Part shown: one piece after another, positions 1-7,572 of the stretch
How the letters are laid out: each line of letters starts with the position of its first letter
Numbering within the stretch: the stretch's first letter is position 1
Virus record (IMG/VR): IMGVR_UViG_3300026320_000001
Coordinates: 62,001 to 126,000 of that record
From: a virus
Strand: one strand, 5' to 3'
DNA: 64,000 bases
The notes under the pieces: generated by a model
What the model saw: only the letters and a program-made list of their open reading frames with translations
What the model was told of the DNA's origin: nothing
Databases searched by the model: none
Made by a program: the position numbers and the translations under genes

Positions 1-95
1 CAAATAAAAGAAACATAATTGGTTATTGTAATTTTAAAAAAATTCAATATGAAATTCGTGACCATGATGATTTTCCTACTCTTGTCCTGAAATAA
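1..95 (+). CDS. C-terminal end of an upstream gene, cut by the window edge
   Basis: An open frame enters from the left edge, with codons starting at position 3, and runs 30 codons to a TAA at 93-95. It ends in the charged sequence RDHDDFPTLVLK. The other two + frames are closed early in this stretch. Too little remains to name the product. The stop lies just before the promoter at 102-130, so this gene ends the preceding transcription unit. Confidence 0.5.
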   Translation, partial: NKRNIIGYCNFKKIQYEIRDHDDFPTLVLK

Positions 96-101
96 TGGGT
101 A

Positions 102-130
102 TTGACAAAACAACTGGTTTATAGTATAAT
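102..130 (+). promoter_or_regulatory. Sigma70-type promoter of the first + strand unit
   Basis: A perfect -35 box TTGACA (102-107) and a perfect -10 box TATAAT (125-130) are separated by exactly 17 bp. The first start codon follows at 152 behind a GGAG ribosome binding site. It is positioned to drive the unit from 152 to the terminator at 6854. Confidence 0.85.
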
Positions 131-151
131 GAACAGATTAGGAGAAAACAT

Positions 152-358
152 ATGGAAATATTTAGTCTATTTATTGGTGGTTTCATAGGTTTGGTAATTG
201 CATGTTTGATTGTTGCCATTCTATCAACTATTGATTACATTCTTTGGAAAGAATATTATAATTTATATAAATCTATTTATGGATTATATTCTATTTTAAC
301 TGTTTTTCCATTTGGATTTTATATGTATATCAGATTGAAAATTAATAAGGATATATAA
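152..358 (+). CDS. Small membrane protein, function unknown
   Basis: This 68-residue protein has a long hydrophobic stretch at about residues 8-31 and a second at about 44-58, with a basic tail (RLKINKDI). A two-span membrane protein is likely. An AGGAG site lies a suitable distance before the ATG. It is the first gene after the promoter at 102-130 and is followed at once by the PARP gene, whose ATG comes 2 bp after this stop, so the two are probably translated together. No family was recognised. A link to the PARP is a guess from position only. Confidence 0.6.
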   Translation: MEIFSLFIGGFIGLVIACLIVAILSTIDYILWKEYYNLYKSIYGLYSILTVFPFGFYMYIRLKINKDI

Positions 359-360
359 AT

Positions 361-1557
361 ATGCAACCATTATATCTGTTGAAAATTGAAGTAGATGGAA
401 ATGCAAATAAATATTATCGTATGATTCCCAATGGAGATTTATTTACTGCCGAATGGGGCAGAGTGGGTTCTAATTCTCAAACTATGGATTATTCAATTAA
501 TGATTGGGATAAAAAGTTACACGAGAAATTAAGAAAAGGATATGTTGACCAAACTCATCTAGTATCTGAAATCACATCTAATTCTAAATCAAGAGAATAT
601 TCTGATATAAAAAACAAATCAATTGCAACTATTGTTCAAAGATTACAATCTATGGCAAAAATAGCCATTGAAGAAAATTATACAATTTCATCCAGTAATG
701 TTACTCAAAAAATGATTGATGAAGCACAAGCATTAATTAATAATCGTTTTTCTTTGGATTCCAATGTTGATTATTTTAATGAACAATTGATTCAATTATT
801 TAGAATTATCCCAAGAAAAATGAAAAAAGTTTCTGATAATATTTCTCAATCTAAAAAAGATTTTGGAATTATTATTCAAAGAGAACAAGATTTGCTTGAC
901 ACAATGAAGGGTCAGGTAATTCAACAATCTGTTTTGAATGCCGATGATAATATTGATAATGACAAGCAAACAATTCTTGATGTATTAGATTTACAATTTT
1001 CCGAAATAAATAAGACAGAAGAAAAACAAATTAAATCACATCTTGGTTCTATTGATAATAAATTTTATCAAGCTTGGAAGGTTGTCAATAATAAAACTCA
1101 AAATATATTTGACAAATTTATAAAACAAAATAATATCAATGAAAAAAAATTACTTTTTCATGGTTCAAAAAATGAGAATTATTGGAGTATCATAAATAGC
1201 GGATTGATTTTACGACCAAATGCAGTTATTACCGGAAAGATGTGGGGTTTGGGAATATATTTTGCGTCTGCGGCAGTAAAAAGTTTAAATTATAGTTCTT
1301 TGAAAGGAAGTTATTGGACTGGTGGAACATCTAATTCTGGATTTTTATCTATATTTGATGTTGCATATGGAAATCCATATAATGTTTATAATTTTGATAG
1401 TAAATATTATGAATTAGATTATAATAAATTACAAAAATTTTCACCAAATGCAAATTGTATACATGCAAGAGCAGATAGGGGAATGTTGAAAGCCGATGAA
1501 ATTGTGATATATAAAGAAGAACAATGTACTATAAAATATTTAGTGGAATTGAGATGA
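361..1557 (+). CDS. WGR-PARP ADP-ribosyltransferase
   Basis: This 398-residue protein resembles poly(ADP-ribose) polymerases, which transfer ADP-ribose from NAD+ to protein or nucleic acid. Visible parts: an N-terminal WGR domain (W32-G33-R34); a helical stretch at about 85-190 resembling the PARP regulatory helical domain; and a C-terminal catalytic domain. The H-Y-E triad is complete: His267 in LLFHGS, Tyr311 in SLNYSS after GLGIYFA, and Glu380 in DEIVIY followed by KYLVEL, matching PARP1 NEYIVY and KYLLKL. WGR is known in other PARPs as a DNA-end or nucleic-acid sensing domain, so activation by broken or phage DNA is a plausible inference. No zinc finger, BRCT or macrodomain is present. 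It is the second gene of the first unit, so early expression and attack on, or protection from, a host pathway is likely but unproven. Confidence 0.9.
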   Translation: MQPLYLLKIEVDGNANKYYRMIPNGDLFTAEWGRVGSNSQTMDYSINDWDKKLHEKLRKGYVDQTHLVSEITSNSKSREYSDIKNKSIATIVQRLQSMAKIAIEENYTISSSNVTQKMIDEAQALINNRFSLDSNVDYFNEQLIQLFRIIPRKMKKVSDNISQSKKDFGIIIQREQDLLDTMKGQVIQQSVLNADDNIDNDKQTILDVLDLQFSEINKTEEKQIKSHLGSIDNKFYQAWKVVNNKTQNIFDKFIKQNNINEKKLLFHGSKNENYWSIINSGLILRPNAVITGKMWGLGIYFASAAVKSLNYSSLKGSYWTGGTSNSGFLSIFDVAYGNPYNVYNFDSKYYELDYNKLQKFSPNANCIHARADRGMLKADEIVIYKEEQCTIKYLVELR

Positions 1558-1562
1558 TATAA

Positions 1563-2249
1563 ATGCCAGTTAAAGAAAATGAAAAATATACAAAATTGAC
1601 TGTGATTGAACTAGTTGGAAAAAATAAACATGGTCATAGAATGTGGAAATGTTTATGTGATTGTGGAAATATAGTGAATGTTTCTACCGGAAGTTTAACG
1701 AGTAAGAATACTCAATCTTGTGGATGTTTATTAAAAGAATCAAAAAGAAAATCTGGTGAAAAGTTAAGAATTTTAAATAAATATGAATTCTTTGATAATT
1801 ATGGAATTGGATATACAAAGAAAAAAGAGCCATTTTATTTTGATTTAGAAGATTATGAAAAAATTAAAATATACACTTGGAGATATAATCCAGATGGATA
1901 TATAATTTCAATATCATTTGGAAAGATTATTAGAATGCATATGTTGATTATGAATTCTGATGGTTCAAAAGATGCTGACCATATAAATCATATGATTCAT
2001 GACAATAGAAAATCAAATCTTAGAATTTGTGAACATTTTGAAAACATTATTCACAGTAAGATTTATTCAAATAATACATCTGGTGTAAAGGGTGTTTATT
2101 GGGATAAAAATAGAAATAAATGGATGGCATTGATAACAGTAAATAAAAAAGATATTCATTTGGGTAGATATGATGAATTTGATGATGCTGTAAAAGCAAG
2201 AAAAGATGCCGAAGAAAAATATCATAAAGAATTTATATATAAAAATTAA
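1563..2249 (+). CDS. HNH homing endonuclease with AP2 DNA-binding domain
   Basis: This 228-residue protein has three visible parts: an N-terminal Cys-rich knuckle (CLCDCG at about 30, CGC at about 56), an HNH core near residues 137-155 (DADHINH, then NRKSNLRIC), and a C-terminal AP2/ERF-like domain at about 170-222 (SGVKGVYWDKNRNKW, IHLGRYDEFDDAVKA). This is the usual layout of free-standing phage homing endonucleases, which nick a cognate site and spread by gene conversion. It begins 3 bp after the PARP stop with no good ribosome binding site. No intron is visible around it. Confidence 0.9.
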   Translation: MPVKENEKYTKLTVIELVGKNKHGHRMWKCLCDCGNIVNVSTGSLTSKNTQSCGCLLKESKRKSGEKLRILNKYEFFDNYGIGYTKKKEPFYFDLEDYEKIKIYTWRYNPDGYIISISFGKIIRMHMLIMNSDGSKDADHINHMIHDNRKSNLRICEHFENIIHSKIYSNNTSGVKGVYWDKNRNKWMALITVNKKDIHLGRYDEFDDAVKARKDAEEKYHKEFIYKN

Positions 2250-2267
2250 AAACAAGGAGATAATAAA

Positions 2268-2573
2268 ATGAAAGACATGAACAAAACAACTATCATATAT
2301 CATCCCGTATATCAAAAATTTACAGAATATGATGGTCAAGGTCAAATTATACAAGAAGGTTCTTTTAAGATAGATGGAAGGCAAGAAACTATTTTTGAAA
2401 ATGATAGAGCAACAGTTATGTTTCTTGGTGACAATTCAAAAGGTGTGGCAAAAATTCATCCAGACGATATTCCCAATCTTAAAATGGGAAGAAGTATTGC
2501 TTATCTTCGGGCAAGAATTTCATCTTATAAAAAGTTGTTGAGAAATAAAATAAAAGAAACACATGGCAAATGA
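2268..2573 (+). CDS. Hypothetical protein, 101 aa
   Basis: The ATG sits behind a clear AAGGAGAT site. The protein starts with a beta-rich half (TIIYHPVYQKF, GQIIQEGSFKIDG) and ends in a basic, probably helical tail (ARISSYKKLLRNKIKETHGK). No family was recognised. Its stop overlaps the next start by 4 bp, typical of coupled genes here. Confidence 0.65.
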   Translation: MKDMNKTTIIYHPVYQKFTEYDGQGQIIQEGSFKIDGRQETIFENDRATVMFLGDNSKGVAKIHPDDIPNLKMGRSIAYLRARISSYKKLLRNKIKETHGK

Positions 2574-2815
2574 ATAATTATGATATAGAACATTTATCAT
2601 TAAAAAAACTTTATGAATTAGTTGAACATCATGCTGGTTTAGATGATAGACTTTGTGATGGTGATTGCGATGAAGAATTTCCATATATAAAATGTGATAT
2701 TTGTGAATCTAGACATTTTATAAATGAATTTGCAGAAGATATTAGAAATCATTTTCGCAATATGAATAATAATGATTTAAAAAAATATAGACATCCATCA
2801 TTGATAAAATCTTAG
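2570..2815 (+). CDS. Small acidic Cys-containing protein
   Basis: This 81-residue protein begins at an ATGA overlap with the gene before it. It carries four cysteines in CDGDCDEEF and CDICESRHF, a spacing that could bind zinc. The rest is acidic and helical. No family was recognised. Confidence 0.6.
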   Translation: MNNYDIEHLSLKKLYELVEHHAGLDDRLCDGDCDEEFPYIKCDICESRHFINEFAEDIRNHFRNMNNNDLKKYRHPSLIKS

Positions 2816-2841
2816 TTTCATAAATAAAAGGAAAAATTAAA

Positions 2842-3099
2842 ATGTATATTTGGAATGTTATCGTTGAAGAAAAATGGAATTATCATGCTATAGATGATGA
2901 TGGTGAGACAGATTTGGAATATTATGTTGTTGCCGCAGAAGATTTTAATGAAGCATTTAATAAGGTTGTAAAAATCGCTCTTGATAATTCAAGATGGTGG
3001 AAAGATGAACATGATGAAGGCAATGGAAAAGGATTTATAAATAAACCTATTTCATTGGAATTGGTATCCATTGAAAGAGGTGATTGGTTAGATGGATAA
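2842..3099 (+). CDS. Hypothetical acidic protein, 85 aa
   Basis: The ATG lies behind AAAGGAAAA. The sequence reads as a short alpha/beta domain: an N-terminal strand (MYIWNVIVEEKW), a helix with DFNEAFNKVVKIA, then a strand near the end (SLELVSIERGDWLDG). Very acidic. No family was recognised. It overlaps the next gene by 8 bp. Confidence 0.6.
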   Translation: MYIWNVIVEEKWNYHAIDDDGETDLEYYVVAAEDFNEAFNKVVKIALDNSRWWKDEHDEGNGKGFINKPISLELVSIERGDWLDG

Positions 3100-3307
3100 T
3101 ATAACCCAAAAACAATTAGATGAAATTTTCAGAGACAATGATAAAATAATTACAGATGGTCTTGAAATTTTCGATTCAATGATGAAAAAACTTATCGTAG
3201 ATGTTTTTACGGGTGGAAATGAAGAACATCAAAAAAGATTAAAAATTATATTAGATAATTTTTTGGTTGATATAAATAACCGAATGGATAGAATGAGGTT
3301 TTCATAA
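3092..3307 (+). CDS. Small helical protein, 71 aa
   Basis: The start codon lies inside the end of the gene before it. The product is charged and almost wholly helical (LEIFDSMMKKLIVDVF, HQKRLKIILDNFLVDINNRMD). Its stop TAA is directly followed by the next ATG. Function unknown. Confidence 0.55.
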   Translation: MDNITQKQLDEIFRDNDKIITDGLEIFDSMMKKLIVDVFTGGNEEHQKRLKIILDNFLVDINNRMDRMRFS

Positions 3308-3853
3308 ATGAGAATTGATATAGAAGATATAAATAAAATCACGCATATTAGAAAGTTATACAATCAAATTCCATTAGAAAAAATTATATTTTATAAGAAT
3401 GAAAAACCTATGGAAATTGATTCTCGTATAATTGAAGAATTTAAATTCACTGGATTAAATAATATTGACTTTATTACAACTGGTTATTATTTAAGAAAAT
3501 ATGGTGAAAACGAATCAAGTGAAGAAATTGATACCGGATTAGAAGAATTAAAAATTCAACATATTAGTTTTCCAACAACTGGTCTTATTTTAGAATTAAA
3601 TGAATATCAAGCTAAAAATTTATTGGCTTTATTACAACTAATTGGAACAGGGTTAATTATGGAAAAATCTGAACAATATAATTCAAATGTTATTAGTGCA
3701 AATAATGGTGATTGGATTGGTGAAATTCGTTGGCAACTTGAAGATTATATAAAAGAAGATGGTCAAACAAACTTTGGTAAAGAACTTCCTGATTGGGCGG
3801 CGCAAAGAGGCCAATGGATTACCAAAAAACAATGGAAAGAAAAATATGGATAA
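3308..3853 (+). CDS. Hypothetical protein, 181 aa
   Basis: This protein begins at the base after the stop of the gene before it. It mixes strands and helices, with a hydrophobic helix at about 95-115 (YQAKNLLALLQLIGTGLIM) and a basic, Trp-rich end (PDWAAQRGQWITKKQWKEKYG). No catalytic motif or family was recognised. Confidence 0.6.
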   Translation: MRIDIEDINKITHIRKLYNQIPLEKIIFYKNEKPMEIDSRIIEEFKFTGLNNIDFITTGYYLRKYGENESSEEIDTGLEELKIQHISFPTTGLILELNEYQAKNLLALLQLIGTGLIMEKSEQYNSNVISANNGDWIGEIRWQLEDYIKEDGQTNFGKELPDWAAQRGQWITKKQWKEKYG

Positions 3854-4136
3854 TTTATCATATTATTCAATACCAACAATCAGAATAGAATCTGATGATG
3901 AAAATGAATTTTTTGGTCTACCAAGAAAATTAATTTGGAAAAATAAAAAATGGTTATATCATGTTCATTGTGATGGTTCTGTATTTCATGTTGTTTCTTA
4001 TTATTTAATTTGGGATGGAGTTAATAAAAAAGTTGCAATGCCTTGTTCTGAAAAAAATTGCATTATGAATGCTCCAGTAAATATTCAAATTGAAGCATGG
4101 AAACTTTGTCGTGACAATGGAACGTTGATAAAATAG
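3846..4136 (+). CDS. Hypothetical protein, 96 aa
   Basis: The frame is open further upstream, but the ATG at 3846 overlaps the stop of the gene before it by 8 bp as its neighbours do, so this start was preferred over 3759. The protein is aromatic-rich (KLIWKNKKWLYHVHCDG, VVSYYLIWDGV) with a CSEKNC pair near the end. Function unknown. Confidence 0.55.
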   Translation: MDNLSYYSIPTIRIESDDENEFFGLPRKLIWKNKKWLYHVHCDGSVFHVVSYYLIWDGVNKKVAMPCSEKNCIMNAPVNIQIEAWKLCRDNGTLIK

Positions 4137-4154
4137 AATTTTTATGGAGAAAAA

Positions 4155-4367
4155 ATGGAAGATAAAACGAAAGTGATTGAAGGAATTTCTAAAGAAGAAG
4201 CAGAAAAGATATTGAAAGAATTTGACAACACTGTTTTAATGGATTTGGCAAATAAAGAAAATGTTGTCATTTATAATGGATTAAAATTTGAAATTAAATT
4301 TTTCAATCCTAGAAATGGTGAAATCAGAATGAGATTAATTAAAGAAAATCAAGTAAAGATTGGATAA
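4155..4367 (+). CDS. Hypothetical protein, 70 aa
   Basis: A GGAG site precedes the ATG. The product is charged: helix (SKEEAEKILKEFDNTVLMDLA), then strands (VVIYNGLKFEIKFFNP, GEIRMRLIKENQ). No family was recognised. Confidence 0.55.
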   Translation: MEDKTKVIEGISKEEAEKILKEFDNTVLMDLANKENVVIYNGLKFEIKFFNPRNGEIRMRLIKENQVKIG

Positions 4368-4370
4368 TAA

Positions 4371-4754
4371 ATGATTATTGAATTTTATGGCGACCAAAAT
4401 TTAAAAGAACTTCATAAAAATGTTGTTTTTGTATTTAAAAGATTGACAGAAAATAGAAGATGTCCAAAAGATAAATGTTCGCTATGCGATAAATTCAATA
4501 AAATTAATTTTTCAAAATGGCATCCAGAACAATCTGGAAAATATAATGACACTTGGAATATTATCGAATTGATGGAACATTATGGCTATCATTCATATGA
4601 ATATGATACCGTTTTATATACATCTAAATTTATATATCAAGAAACAGTTGGTAAACCAGATGTTATTATAACTGGAGATGGGTTGAGTTTTAATCAAGCT
4701 GTTTGCAATATGTTTGTCAAATATGGAAGATATTTAAAGGTTTTGCCAGCATGA
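4371..4754 (+). CDS. Hypothetical protein with a Cys cluster, 127 aa
   Basis: It starts 3 bp after the gene before it. Residues about 29-40 hold three cysteines (CPKDKCSLC), which with other side chains could bind metal. The second half looks alpha/beta (YETVGKPDVIITGDGLSF, NQAVCNMFVKYG). No family was recognised. It ends in an ATGA overlap with the next gene. Confidence 0.55.
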   Translation: MIIEFYGDQNLKELHKNVVFVFKRLTENRRCPKDKCSLCDKFNKINFSKWHPEQSGKYNDTWNIIELMEHYGYHSYEYDTVLYTSKFIYQETVGKPDVIITGDGLSFNQAVCNMFVKYGRYLKVLPA

Positions 4755-5125
4755 ATAAAATTAGATTAAATTGGCATGGAGATACAAAAATAGAAATTGA
4801 TTGTCACTTCTTTTCTTTTGAACCCGGTCAAAATGATGAAGTAATTAAAGATAATATAAGGGTGAGATACTTTGGAGATGATGATGATTTTCAACATTTT
4901 TCTCCAACACTTAAGGATATTTCAATTATAATGCATACGATGGTAGGTCATGGTGTTACTTGGCAATTAGCTAATGAGCTATCTAAAAGATTTAAATTAA
5001 ATCCATATGAAGTTTCTGAAAATCTTAGTGAAATTTTTGAAGAATATTATAATATTTCCGAAGATGAATCAGACCAAAGATGGGAAAGCAAAGAAAATCC
5101 ATCATTATATGCACCAATGACTTAA
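4751..5125 (+). CDS. Hypothetical acidic protein, 124 aa
   Basis: The ATG at 4751 overlaps the stop of the gene before it (ATGA) and was preferred over the upstream in-frame ATG at 4703. The protein is acidic, with a beta-rich first half (IRLNWHGDTKIEIDCHFF) and a helical second half (ANELSKRFKLNPYEVSENL). No family was recognised. Confidence 0.55.
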   Translation: MNKIRLNWHGDTKIEIDCHFFSFEPGQNDEVIKDNIRVRYFGDDDDFQHFSPTLKDISIIMHTMVGHGVTWQLANELSKRFKLNPYEVSENLSEIFEEYYNISEDESDQRWESKENPSLYAPMT

Positions 5126-5167
5126 GGAAACGTACATTTTATTTAAAAAATAAGAAAGAGAAATAAT

Positions 5168-5341
5168 ATGAATGGAAAGATAAAGTTAAAAAAAGGAGAT
5201 ACTATATTAGTATATGGTTCTTCTGTTGCAGTTGAATTAGAAGTTGATACAATTATATTGGTAACAGAGGATACCTTCTTATCATTTATAAAAAACTTAC
5301 CTAAAGACGCTGATTATAGAATTACATTACAATCTGATTAA
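5168..5341 (+). CDS. Hypothetical protein, 57 aa
   Basis: ATG at 5168 to TAA at 5339-5341, behind AGAAAGAGAAA. The product is beta-rich (DTILVYGSSVAVELEVDTII) and ends KDADYRITLQSD. It fills what would otherwise be a 240-bp gap, and base use and spacing match its neighbours. Function unknown. Confidence 0.6.
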   Translation: MNGKIKLKKGDTILVYGSSVAVELEVDTIILVTEDTFLSFIKNLPKDADYRITLQSD

Positions 5342-5369
5342 TAAAATAAGTGTTTTATGGAGAAAATAA

Positions 5370-5903
5370 ATGAGTGTTGTTGCAGTTAAAATTATTAATA
5401 ATGAAAAAAATATTGGATTTGAAATATCTAGTGATTCTATTATGACCAGAAATGCAACTCAATCTAAAAATAACACATCTGATTTTGTAAAACTTTATGA
5501 AATAAATGATATTGTTGTTGGAACTGCTGGATATGCAGAAGATTCTTCTTTAATGAAATTATTTATTGAAACAACAAAACCATCTAGTTCTACTGAAACA
5601 GGTTTACTCGAATTTATATCCAGATTTCAAGATTGGAAAAAAAAGAAAACTGATAATGGAAGCATAAATAGCACTTTTTTTATTGGGTATGAATATAAAA
5701 TTTTTTATATAAGTGGATGGCATATCCAACAAATAACAAAATATGATGCAATTGGTGCAGGACAAGATTTTGCATTGGCATCATTATATCTTGGACACAA
5801 TACTAAAGAAGCCGTAAAAACTGCAATTGAACTTTCTGTTTATTGTGAAGAACCCATAATAACAATAGAAAAATATATAACATTAGGAAAACAATATGTT
5901 TGA
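5370..5903 (+). CDS. HslV/proteasome-like N-terminal nucleophile protein
   Basis: This 177-residue protein resembles bacterial HslV, the peptidase subunit that forms rings with the HslU unfoldase. After removal of Met, residue 1 is Ser, the possible nucleophile; Bacillus HslV (CodW) also uses Ser where most use Thr. The block FVKLYEINDIVVGTAGYAED matches HslV KVRRLYNDKVxAGFAG. The later block GAGQDFALASLYLGHNTKEA matches the HslV G-SGGNFALAAA region with the following helix, and length fits the family (about 175). A counterpart of Asp17 may be Asp21 (Met counted as residue 0 is uncertain by one); Lys33 is not obvious, so activity is uncertain. No hslU-like ATPase was seen, so it may act alone, use the host partner or poison host HslV. 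GGAG ribosome binding site. Confidence 0.7.
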   Translation: MSVVAVKIINNEKNIGFEISSDSIMTRNATQSKNNTSDFVKLYEINDIVVGTAGYAEDSSLMKLFIETTKPSSSTETGLLEFISRFQDWKKKKTDNGSINSTFFIGYEYKIFYISGWHIQQITKYDAIGAGQDFALASLYLGHNTKEAVKTAIELSVYCEEPIITIEKYITLGKQYV

Positions 5904-6186
5904 AAATAATGAAAGAAAACAATTAACAGAAGAACATATGGAAAATCCAAAAGTAGGGGATAGGTTTTCTGAAATGTTGGCTTTTTGGGTTTATGTTTTA
6001 CATGTCAATAATGATTTAAAAACAATTATTACTTTATCTGCACACGCTCCTGCCGAACTTCCAAAAGACGGAAAAATTGAATATCAAACTTTTGATGAAT
6101 TTCGCACAAGATTTCATTATAGCGGAGGAGAAGATTATTGGGTATCTTATATAGATGGAAATAATGATGTTGAAGGTTGGTATTAA
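5896..6186 (+). CDS. Hypothetical protein, 96 aa
   Basis: It overlaps the end of the HslV-like gene by 8 bp. The product looks like a small alpha/beta domain: FSEMLAFWVYVLHV and KTIITLSAHAPAELP in the first half, then FDEFRTRFHYSGGEDYWVSY. No family was recognised. Confidence 0.55.
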   Translation: MFENNERKQLTEEHMENPKVGDRFSEMLAFWVYVLHVNNDLKTIITLSAHAPAELPKDGKIEYQTFDEFRTRFHYSGGEDYWVSYIDGNNDVEGWY

Positions 6187-6190
6187 TATT

Positions 6191-6421
6191 ATGAACAATA
6201 TGTGGACAGCAAAATATTGGAATAAAAATCAATGGATAGATATTGAACTTATAAATATAAAATCTGGAATGACTATATATGTAGTTGAACCGGATGGAAA
6301 TGTTGTTTGGAATAATGTTTTTAATTCATCACGATTAAAAGTTACTAAAGATGCTTGTTATAATGAAGATGGAAATATAGAAATAGAATTTATTAAAGGA
6401 GAAGTTGAATTAAATGACTGA
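6191..6421 (+). CDS. Hypothetical protein, 76 aa
   Basis: The ATG at 6191 follows the stop of the gene before it by 4 bp and was chosen over an in-frame ATG at 6155 deep inside that gene. The product is short and beta-rich (WTAKYWNKNQWIDIELINIK, MTIYVVEPDGNVVW). It overlaps the dUTPase start by 8 bp. Function unknown. Confidence 0.5.
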   Translation: MNNMWTAKYWNKNQWIDIELINIKSGMTIYVVEPDGNVVWNNVFNSSRLKVTKDACYNEDGNIEIEFIKGEVELND

Positions 6422-6851
6422 AAATATTTCGATAGTATATCATGATAAAGATATGCCTCATATTGAATATGTAGATGGAAAATCTGATTGGTTAGATTTA
6501 AGGTCTGTTGAACGATACCATTTATTAAGAGGAGAATATAAACATATTTCTTTGGGAGTTTCCATTAAATTACCAGATAATTATGAAGCTTATATCATTC
6601 CAAGAAGTTCACTTTTTAAAAATTATGGGTTAATGCAAGCTAATTCATTTGGTCTTATTGATAATAGTTATTGTGGAAATGAAGATATATGGAAATTCAC
6701 AGCCTATGCAACTATGGAAACTATTATTAATAAATATGATAGAATTTGCCAATTTAGAATAATGATAAAACAACCCGATATTAATTTTGTTGTGGTTGAT
6801 AAATTGGATGGTGATACTCGTGGTGGATTCGGCAGTACCGGAAAAAAATAA
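6414..6851 (+). CDS. dut: dUTP diphosphatase (trimeric type)
   Basis: This 145-residue protein matches trimeric dUTPases, which hydrolyse dUTP to dUMP and pyrophosphate, keeping uracil out of DNA and feeding dTMP synthesis. The conserved motifs appear in order: DLRS (28-31), PRSS (63-66), LIDNSYCGNE with the catalytic Asp (81-90), RICQF (110-114) and the flexible C-terminal RGGFGSTG (136-143) that closes over the substrate. Motif 1 is the most divergent. Length fits the family. It is the last gene before the terminator at 6854 and belongs with the deaminase and reductase genes downstream. Confidence 0.93.
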   Translation: MTENISIVYHDKDMPHIEYVDGKSDWLDLRSVERYHLLRGEYKHISLGVSIKLPDNYEAYIIPRSSLFKNYGLMQANSFGLIDNSYCGNEDIWKFTAYATMETIINKYDRICQFRIMIKQPDINFVVVDKLDGDTRGGFGSTGKK

Positions 6852-6853
6852 TC

Positions 6854-6890
6854 ATAAGGAAAGGTCATATATGACTTTTCCTTATTTATT
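6854..6890 (+). terminator. Rho-independent terminator after dut
   Basis: A 15-bp inverted repeat (6854-6868 against 6871-6885, one G-U pair) with a 2-nt centre is followed by TTATTTT. It ends the unit that starts at 102. Confidence 0.8.
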
Positions 6891-6896
6891 TTAACC

Positions 6897-6925
6897 TTGA
6901 CAATTTGTGTAAAATATGATAGAAT
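6897..6925 (+). promoter_or_regulatory. Sigma70-type promoter of the second + strand unit
   Basis: TTGACA (6897-6902), 17 bp, TAGAAT (6920-6925). It lies directly after the dut terminator and 29 bp before the next start codon, and should drive 6954-13480. Confidence 0.85.
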
Positions 6926-6953
6926 CAAATATATTAAAAACAGGAGAATTATT

Positions 6954-7154
6954 ATGGCAACCCTACAGATTGACCTTGAAATATCTATTGAATGTGAAAA
7001 ATGCGGGAATAAATCTAAACCAAAATTTAATGAATCTTCTGCGCGTATATGGGCAATTACAAATGGTTGGCATATAAATTATATTAACGATACTGCCATT
7101 TGTTCTTCATGTCGAACAAAAAATCTTTTAGGAATAAAAAATGGAAAAAACTAA
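6954..7154 (+). CDS. Small zinc-ribbon protein, 66 aa
   Basis: The ATG at 6954 lies behind CAGGAGAA; an upstream in-frame start would lie inside the promoter. Two CxxC knuckles (CEKC near residue 13, CSSC near 51) frame a short region with SSARIWAITNGWHI, a zinc-ribbon pattern often found in small phage proteins. Function unknown. It overlaps the next gene by 14 bp. Confidence 0.65.
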   Translation: MATLQIDLEISIECEKCGNKSKPKFNESSARIWAITNGWHINYINDTAICSSCRTKNLLGIKNGKN

Positions 7155-7365
7155 TTTTATAAATTTTTGTGGAATAGCTAATTTTGATGAGATAATTACA
7201 TCGCAATTTTTATTATATGTTTATTATAATAAATTAGAAAATAAAAATGAAATTGAATTATCTGAGTTTATTAAAAAAGAAAGAACTATTACTGAATGGC
7301 AATTTATTTGTGATGGATTTTTAGAATCTCTAACTATTGTTAAAAACGCTTGGGATATAAAATAA
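7141..7365 (+). CDS. Hypothetical protein, 74 aa
   Basis: It begins inside the end of the zinc-ribbon gene. Sequence is mixed helical and aromatic (ITSQFLLYVYYNKLENKNEIE, split around a charged turn). No family was recognised. Confidence 0.5.
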   Translation: MEKTNFINFCGIANFDEIITSQFLLYVYYNKLENKNEIELSEFIKKERTITEWQFICDGFLESLTIVKNAWDIK

Positions 7366-7398
7366 TAAATAAAATGTGCATTTCATAATTGAGGAATA

Positions 7399-7563
7399 AT
7401 GGCAAAAAGAATTAATATTGATGGAAAATTTTATCGTAATCGCAGAGGGAAACTTGTTCAAATTCCTGATGAATGGCTTGGTAAAACTACTGACCGTCAA
7501 ACAATAAAAAAAAGAAATTCTATTTCTAGACGGACAAGAAAGAATAAAAATAAATCAACATAG
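7399..7563 (+). CDS. Small highly basic protein, 54 aa
   Basis: ATG at 7399 behind TTGAGGAA, TAG at 7561-7563. About a third of the residues are Lys or Arg, with an Arg/Lys-only style tail (RRTRKNKNKST). Nucleic-acid binding is likely from composition alone. No family was recognised. Confidence 0.6.
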   Translation: MAKRINIDGKFYRNRRGKLVQIPDEWLGKTTDRQTIKKRNSISRRTRKNKNKST

Positions 7564-7572
7564 GAAACAATA

